Assembly (NCBI GenBank): GCA_900768535.1
Contig: CAAGDE010000170.1
Location: forward strand, 1-7,576
Source of the DNA: Clostridia bacterium
Lineage (GTDB): Bacteria; Bacillota; Clostridia; Oscillospirales; CAG-272
Length of the DNA stretch: 7,576 nucleotides
Direction: 5' to 3'
Shown: piece by piece, positions 4,132 through 7,576 of the stretch
How positions within the stretch are numbered: position 1 is the stretch's first letter
Layout of the letters: the number at the start of each line of letters is the position of its first letter
Program-made: the position numbers and the translations under genes
The notes under the pieces: model-generated
Database searches by the model: none
What the model saw: the letters and a program-made list of their open reading frames with translations, nothing else
Told to the model about the DNA's origin: nothing

Positions 4132-4337
4132 CCCCCGCGCCGGTGCCTGCCCCGCCGAACGGGTGCGATAGCCGTACCACCGTCCGCACTCCACCCCGCC
4201 ATACTGCTCCCGAACTTTCCTCAGCCGGGTTTGATTCCCGTCCGAGACAGGGACTCCGTCACGCCATGCACAGCCAATCCTGACCCGCACTCTGAATCAA
4301 ACCCGGCTGAGGAAAGTTCAGGAAGGATAGGAGGGGT
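4132..4337. repeat. Gene-free DNA with a perfect 26-bp inverted repeat
   Basis: The arms at 4212-4237 and 4294-4319 are exact reverse complements; each reads GAACTTTCCTCAGCCGGG and eight further bases in its own direction. The spacer is 56 nt. The left arm and next bases include CCGGGTTTGATTCCCG, which looks like a tRNA T-arm, but no tRNA body is present. The right arm runs into the far end of repeat C3. Bases 4132-4211 show nothing I can name. Confidence 0.7.
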
Positions 4338-4393
4338 TTGGGGAGGGAAGGGAACCCATTCGAAAGGGGTTCCCTTCCCTCCCCAAGGTCTTC
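4310..4393 (-). repeat. C repeat copy C3, rearranged
   Basis: On the minus strand it starts AAGACCTTGGGG, with the first two bases inside the lepA stop codon, and ends CTGAACTTTCC like the other C copies. Here the second hairpin sits inside the loop of the first, giving one long stem instead of two. Confidence 0.65.
4338..4386 (-). terminator. Transcription terminator of lepA (20-bp perfect stem)
   Basis: Bases 4338-4357 and 4367-4386 are perfectly complementary with a 9-nt loop. The stem begins 5 nt after the lepA stop codon. There is no T tract, so it may act as a roadblock or 3' mRNA stabiliser rather than a classic intrinsic terminator. Confidence 0.6.
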
Positions 4394-6212
4394 ACCCCTC
4401 ATCATCCAGACGCAGGACAGCCATGAAGGCTTCGGGGGAGACCTGAACGGAGCCGAGCTGGCGCATTTTCTTTTTGCCTTCCTTCTGTTTTTCAAGGAGC
4501 TTCTTTTTGCGGGTGATGTCGCCGCCGTAGCACTTCGCAAGCACATCCTTGCGCATCGCCTTGACGGTTTCGCGGGCAATGATCTTGGAGCCGATCGCCG
4601 CCTGAATCGGGATCTCAAACAGCTGACGCGGAATGTTGTCCTTCAGCTTTTCGGCAATCTTCCGGGCGCGGGCGTACGCCTTGTCCTCGTGAACGATGAA
4701 GGAAAGCGCGTCCACCGTCTCGCCGTTGAGCAGGAAATCCAGCTTCACCAGTCGGCTCGGCGCGTAGCCCTTCAGCTCGTAATCCAGGGACGCATAGCCG
4801 CGCGAACGGCTCTTGAGCGCATCGAAAAAGTCGTAGATGATCTCGTTGAGCGGCAGATCGTAATGCAGCTCCACGCGCGTCTGATCCAGATACTTCATGT
4901 CGTGGAACACCCCGCGCCGGTCCTGGCACAGATCCATCAAGCCACCCACATAATCCACGGGCGTGATGATCCCCGCCTTCACCACCGGCTCGAACGCCGT
5001 TTCGATCTGATCCGATGCCGGATAGTTGGAGGGGTTGTCGATCTTCACCGTCTCGCCGCTCTTGAGCCGAATTTCGTAAATTACGCTCGGTGCAGTCGTA
5101 ATCAGATCCAGATTGAATTCGCGCTCCAGCCGCTCCTCAATGATCTCCATGTGCAAAAGCCCCAGGAAGCCGCAGCGGAACCCGAAGCCGAGCGCCACCG
5201 ACGTCTCCGGCTCGAACAGGAGCGCCGCATCGTTCAGCCGCAGCTTCTCCAGCGCCTCCCGCAGGTCACCGTACCGCGCACCGTCCGCCGGATAAATGCC
5301 CGCGTAGACCATCGGCTGAACCGCCTTGAAGCCCGGGAGCGCCACCGGGGTCGGATTCGCCGCCAGCGTGACCGTGTCGCCCACGCGCGTGTCGCCGATG
5401 TTCTTGATGGACGCGGTCAGGTAGCCGACCTCGCCCGCCGCCAGCTCGCCGCACCGCGAGAGCCCGAACGGCTCCATCGTGCCGACCTCCACCACGTCAA
5501 ACTCCGCCCCCGTGCTCATCAGCCGGATGCGGTCGCCCGCCCGCACCCTGCCGTCCACCACGCGGAGATTGACCACCACGCCGAGGTAGCTGTCATAGTA
5601 GGAATCGAAAATCAACGCCTTGAGCGGCGCGTTCTCATCCCCCGCCGGGGACGGAATCTGCGTCACCACCGCCTCCAGGACGTCCTCCACGTGCAGTCCC
5701 GTCTTTGCCGACACCGCAGGGCAGCCTTCGGCGGGAATGCCAATGACATCCTCAATCTCGTCCTGACAGCGCTTCACGTCCGCCGAGGGCAGGTCGATCT
5801 TGTTGATGACCGGCACGATCTCCAGATTCGCGTCCACCGCAAGATAGGCGTTCGCAAGCGTCTGCGCCTCAATCCCCTGCGTGGCGTCCACCACCAGAAG
5901 CGCCCCCTCGCAGGCATTGAGCGAGCGCGATACCTCATAGTTGAAGTCCACGTGACCGGGCGTGTCAATCAGGTTGAAGACATAGTCCTCCCCGTTCTTT
6001 GCGGTGTAGTTGAGTTTGACCGCCCGCGCCTTGATGGTGATGCCGCGCTCGCGTTCCAGATCCATGTTGTCGAGCAGCTGCTCCTCCATGTCGCGCTTCT
6101 CCACCGTGCGGGTCAGCTCCAGAATGCGGTCCGCAAGCGTTGACTTGCCGTGGTCAATATGAGCGATAATTGAAAAATTTCGGATATGCTCCTGTCTCTC
6201 GGATTTCTGCAC
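4392..6212 (-). CDS. lepA: Elongation factor 4 (LepA), ribosome back-translocating GTPase
   Basis: LepA is a translational GTPase that binds the ribosome and affects back-translocation, ribosome assembly or initiation, depending on the study. The 606-residue protein is full length for the family. GTPase motifs are G1 AHIDHGKST (17-25), G2 RGITI (56-60), G3 DTPGH (83-87), G4 NKID (137-140) and G5 SAK (168-170). EF-G-like domains II, III and V follow, including GFRCGFLGLLHMEI and the LepA-specific C-terminal domain with GGDITRKKKLLEKQKEGKKK. The start is GTG at 6212; an in-frame stop lies two codons upstream and no ATG precedes the conserved RNFSIIAHID, so the choice is firm. No hemW follows, unlike in many Bacillota. 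A 20-bp hairpin comes directly after the stop. Confidence 0.98.
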   Translation of the reverse strand: MQKSERQEHIRNFSIIAHIDHGKSTLADRILELTRTVEKRDMEEQLLDNMDLERERGITIKARAVKLNYTAKNGEDYVFNLIDTPGHVDFNYEVSRSLNACEGALLVVDATQGIEAQTLANAYLAVDANLEIVPVINKIDLPSADVKRCQDEIEDVIGIPAEGCPAVSAKTGLHVEDVLEAVVTQIPSPAGDENAPLKALIFDSYYDSYLGVVVNLRVVDGRVRAGDRIRLMSTGAEFDVVEVGTMEPFGLSRCGELAAGEVGYLTASIKNIGDTRVGDTVTLAANPTPVALPGFKAVQPMVYAGIYPADGARYGDLREALEKLRLNDAALLFEPETSVALGFGFRCGFLGLLHMEIIEERLEREFNLDLITTAPSVIYEIRLKSGETVKIDNPSNYPASDQIETAFEPVVKAGIITPVDYVGGLMDLCQDRRGVFHDMKYLDQTRVELHYDLPLNEIIYDFFDALKSRSRGYASLDYELKGYAPSRLVKLDFLLNGETVDALSFIVHEDKAYARARKIAEKLKDNIPRQLFEIPIQAAIGSKIIARETVKAMRKDVLAKCYGGDITRKKKLLEKQKEGKKKMRQLGSVQVSPEAFMAVLRLDDEG

Positions 6213-6249
6213 GTTTCAAACCAAGCCTTTCAAAAGATACCTTCTCCTT

Positions 6250-6278
6250 ATTATACCGCATTTTGCACCGCTTGGCAA
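6250..6278 (-). promoter_or_regulatory. Vegetative promoter of lepA
   Basis: On the minus strand TTGCCA (6278-6273), a 17-nt spacer and a perfect TATAAT (6255-6250). Transcription would begin near 6243, giving a leader of about 31 nt. The AAGGAG beside the -10 would therefore fall at or before the transcript start and is unlikely to be the RBS; the only other candidate is AAAGG, 13 nt before the GTG. Confidence 0.75.
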
Positions 6279-6359
6279 GTGCTTTGCAAGATTTTTCCGA
6301 AAAAAGCCCGAAAAATCGCCGAAAGCGCAAAAAAAGTCTGAAAAATTTCAAAGAGTGTC
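6279..6359. other. AT-rich spacer between divergent promoters
   Basis: Contains several A-runs (AAAAAA or longer) on the + strand and no credible gene. A-tracts here may bend DNA near both promoters. No clear operator palindrome was found. Confidence 0.4.
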
Positions 6360-6397
6360 TTGAAAAACGCACGCAAAAGGTTTATACTGTATATAAT
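6360..6397 (+). promoter_or_regulatory. Promoter of the Gfo/Idh/MocA oxidoreductase gene
   Basis: TTGAAA (6360-6365), a 17-nt spacer and TATACT (6383-6388). A perfect TATAAT also lies at 6392-6397 but lacks a -35 at the right distance. The leader holds a weak GGCGG/CCGCC stem (6402-6406 with 6416-6420) just before the RBS. Confidence 0.65.
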
Positions 6398-6425
6398 ACT
6401 GGGCGGGCAGAGGGTCCGCCGCAAA

Positions 6426-6430
6426 AAGGA
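6426..6430 (+). promoter_or_regulatory. RBS deciding the oxidoreductase start
   Basis: AAGGA lies 11 nt before the ATG at 6442. The in-frame ATG at 6430 overlaps this motif and so has no usable spacing; the ATG at 6451 is too far. The start at 6442 is preferred. Confidence 0.6.
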
Positions 6431-6441
6431 TGGATGATACG

Positions 6442-7488
6442 ATGAAAAAAATGAAGGTTGCCGTCATCGGCTACGGCGGCATGGGCGGCTGGCACACGGA
6501 AAAGCTGTTGGGGAGCGATGTTGCCGAGCTCGCCGGCGTCTACGATATCCGCCGCGAGCGGAATGAGCTGGCAGAGAGCCGCGGAATCCACGCATATGCC
6601 AATCTGCGCGAGGTTCTGCAGGATCCGGCGGTGGAGCTTGTCACCGTGGCGGTCCCGAACGACGCGCACGAGGACGTGGTCGTCAAGGCTCTGAACGCCG
6701 GCAAAAACGTCATCTGCGAAAAGCCGGTGGCGCTGTCGATGGAGTCTCTGGACCGCATGATCGCCGCGGCGGAAAAGAACGGCGTGCATTTCTCCACCCA
6801 CCAGAACCGCCGCTGGGACGTGGACTACCTCGCCATGAAGCAGCTGCACGATTCCGGCGAGCTGGGACGGGTCATCAACATCGAATCCCGCATCCACGGC
6901 AGCCGCGGCATCCCCTCCGACTGGAGAGGCGAGAAGGTGCACGGCGGCGGAATGCTCTATGACTGGGGCATCCACCTGATCGACCAGATGCTGATGATCT
7001 TCGGCTTCGACAAAATCGAGAGCGTCTACTGCATCTGCGACCATATCACCAACAAAGAGGTCGACGACGGCTTCCGGCTGGATATCAACTTCACGGGCGG
7101 TCAGCGCGCCACGGTGGAGGTCGGTACCTATAACTTCATCGCCATGCCCCGCTTCTACCTGCGCGCCGAAAAGGGCAGTGCGCTGATCTCCGACTGGCGC
7201 CAGGAGGCGGAGGTCGTCCGGTGCACCCACTGGCACGAAAGCGAGGTCCTGCCGGTCGAAACCGCCGCAGGTCTGACCAAAACCATGGCGCCCCGCGACA
7301 GCATTACCACCGATACCTACCGCCTCCCCCGCCCGCAGTCCGATGTCCATGACTACTACCGTAACTTCATCCGCGCGATCCGCGGCGAAGAACCTCAGCT
7401 CGTGACCTACGACCAAATGCGCACCGACCTCAAAGTCATCCTCGCCGCCTTCACTTCCGCCCAATCCGGCACCGTCGTGCGGGTTTGA
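6442..7488 (+). CDS. Gfo/Idh/MocA-family NAD(P)-dependent oxidoreductase
   Basis: The 348-residue cytoplasmic enzyme has the two-domain build of the Gfo/Idh/MocA family. An N-terminal Rossmann domain binds NAD(P) (GYGGMG at 10-15, then Asp35 at the end of the second strand, which would favour NAD). The family motif EKP lies at 93-95, with Lys94 the usual catalytic lysine. The C-terminal alpha/beta domain holds GGGMLYDWGIHLIDQ (168-182), whose Asp174 and His178 are typical substrate or catalytic residues. Members oxidise or reduce sugars, inositols and related polyols; the exact substrate cannot be told from sequence. The preferred start is 6442, four codons inside the longest frame. It stands alone, diverges from lepA, and ends 4 nt before repeat C4. 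No transporter or sugar kinase is adjacent in the window. Confidence 0.94.
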   Translation: MKKMKVAVIGYGGMGGWHTEKLLGSDVAELAGVYDIRRERNELAESRGIHAYANLREVLQDPAVELVTVAVPNDAHEDVVVKALNAGKNVICEKPVALSMESLDRMIAAAEKNGVHFSTHQNRRWDVDYLAMKQLHDSGELGRVINIESRIHGSRGIPSDWRGEKVHGGGMLYDWGIHLIDQMLMIFGFDKIESVYCICDHITNKEVDDGFRLDINFTGGQRATVEVGTYNFIAMPRFYLRAEKGSALISDWRQEAEVVRCTHWHESEVLPVETAAGLTKTMAPRDSITTDTYRLPRPQSDVHDYYRNFIRAIRGEEPQLVTYDQMRTDLKVILAAFTSAQSGTVVRV

Positions 7489-7490
7489 GG

Positions 7491-7573
7491 GGAAGACCTT
7501 GGGACTCCGTCCCAAACCCTGCTTAGACCCTTCTTGGAAGAAGGGTCTAAGAACCCCAAGAACTTTCACTGAG
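7491..7573 (+). repeat. C repeat copy C4, after the oxidoreductase gene
   Basis: On the + strand: GAAGACCTTGGGA, a 7-bp hairpin (7499-7505 with 7509-7515), CCCTGC, a 13-bp hairpin (7523-7535 with 7538-7550, loop GG) and a tail ending AAGAACTTTCA. It begins right after the stop codon, with the AAGACC end facing the gene, as in C3 after lepA. Confidence 0.85.
7523..7550 (+). terminator. Likely 3' hairpin of the oxidoreductase transcript
   Basis: The perfect 13-bp stem of C4 lies 35 nt past the stop. No T tract follows, so termination efficiency is uncertain; protection of the mRNA end is an alternative. Confidence 0.45.
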
Positions 7574-7576
7574 AAG

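Noticed and set aside
4140..4240. RNase P RNA fragment suggested by GAGGAAAGTTCGGG on the minus strand
   Set aside because: Only a short stretch resembles the GAGGAAAGTCCGGG region; the following conserved segments and the rest of the RNA are absent.
4221..4247. tRNA gene suggested by the T-arm-like CCGGGTTTGATTCCCG
   Set aside because: No matching acceptor, D or anticodon stems occur at the right distances, and the loop has T in place of the invariant C56.
4045..4290. 81-codon minus-strand frame after lepA
   Set aside because: About a third of it is the translated right end of the MITE-like element. It has no convincing RBS and the rest matches nothing I recognise. A decayed gene fragment cannot be excluded.
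4338..6143. Open frame of about 600 codons on the + strand opposite lepA
   Set aside because: lepA on the minus strand is unmistakable and complete. The opposite frame stays open because of GC-rich codon structure; its product is low in complexity and matches no family I know.
6360..6382. Catabolite-control (cre) site at the oxidoreductase promoter
   Set aside because: The right half fits but the left half is out of register by one base, so the match is no better than expected in A-rich DNA.
6382..7569. Open frame of about 395 codons on the minus strand opposite the oxidoreductase
   Set aside because: It shadows a clear Gfo/Idh/MocA gene, and its first residues are translated C4 repeat.

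Overview
The window reads as a GC-rich bacterial chromosome segment, most likely from a Bacillota (Clostridia-type) genome. The reasons are a RemB/YaaB-like gene directly after recF, clear Shine-Dalgarno sequences, and vegetative promoters of the TTGNNN-17-TATAAT type. I cannot place it more precisely by eye. It holds six protein genes, all of recognisable families, separated by unusually repeat-rich intergenic DNA.

Layout: a partial R repeat and a C-rich stretch (1-171) lead into a double-hairpin C repeat (172-253), which touches the recF start. recF (255-1367), remB (1364-1624) and a small GIY-YIG nuclease gene (1621-1908) follow on the + strand, each pair overlapping by ATGA. Next come about 770 bp without a gene, filled with pieces of three repeat families (R, B, D) and a short AT-rich block with three 17-nt tandem repeats. 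An AraC-family regulator lies on the minus strand (2678-3583), with a C repeat just upstream. A gene-free stretch (3600-4391) holds an R repeat, a 237-bp element with inverted ends built from D repeats, a perfect 26-bp inverted repeat and the lepA terminator. lepA (4392-6212, minus) and a Gfo/Idh/MocA oxidoreductase (6442-7488, plus) diverge from a 229-bp region with a good promoter for each. The window ends in another C repeat.

How the genes relate: recF, remB and the nuclease look like one translationally coupled operon. The gyrB usually found after recF-remB is absent here, and dnaN is not visible upstream. The AraC regulator, LepA and the oxidoreductase show no clear functional link to each other.

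The most interesting signal is in the repeats. Three families (C, R, D) keep their hairpins while the stem sequences change, so the structure itself appears to be maintained. C repeats always point the same end at a gene boundary, whether start or stop. R repeats bracket the recF group and the AraC gene in inward-facing pairs. No transposase is present. Family letters (R, B, C, D) are my own labels for this window.
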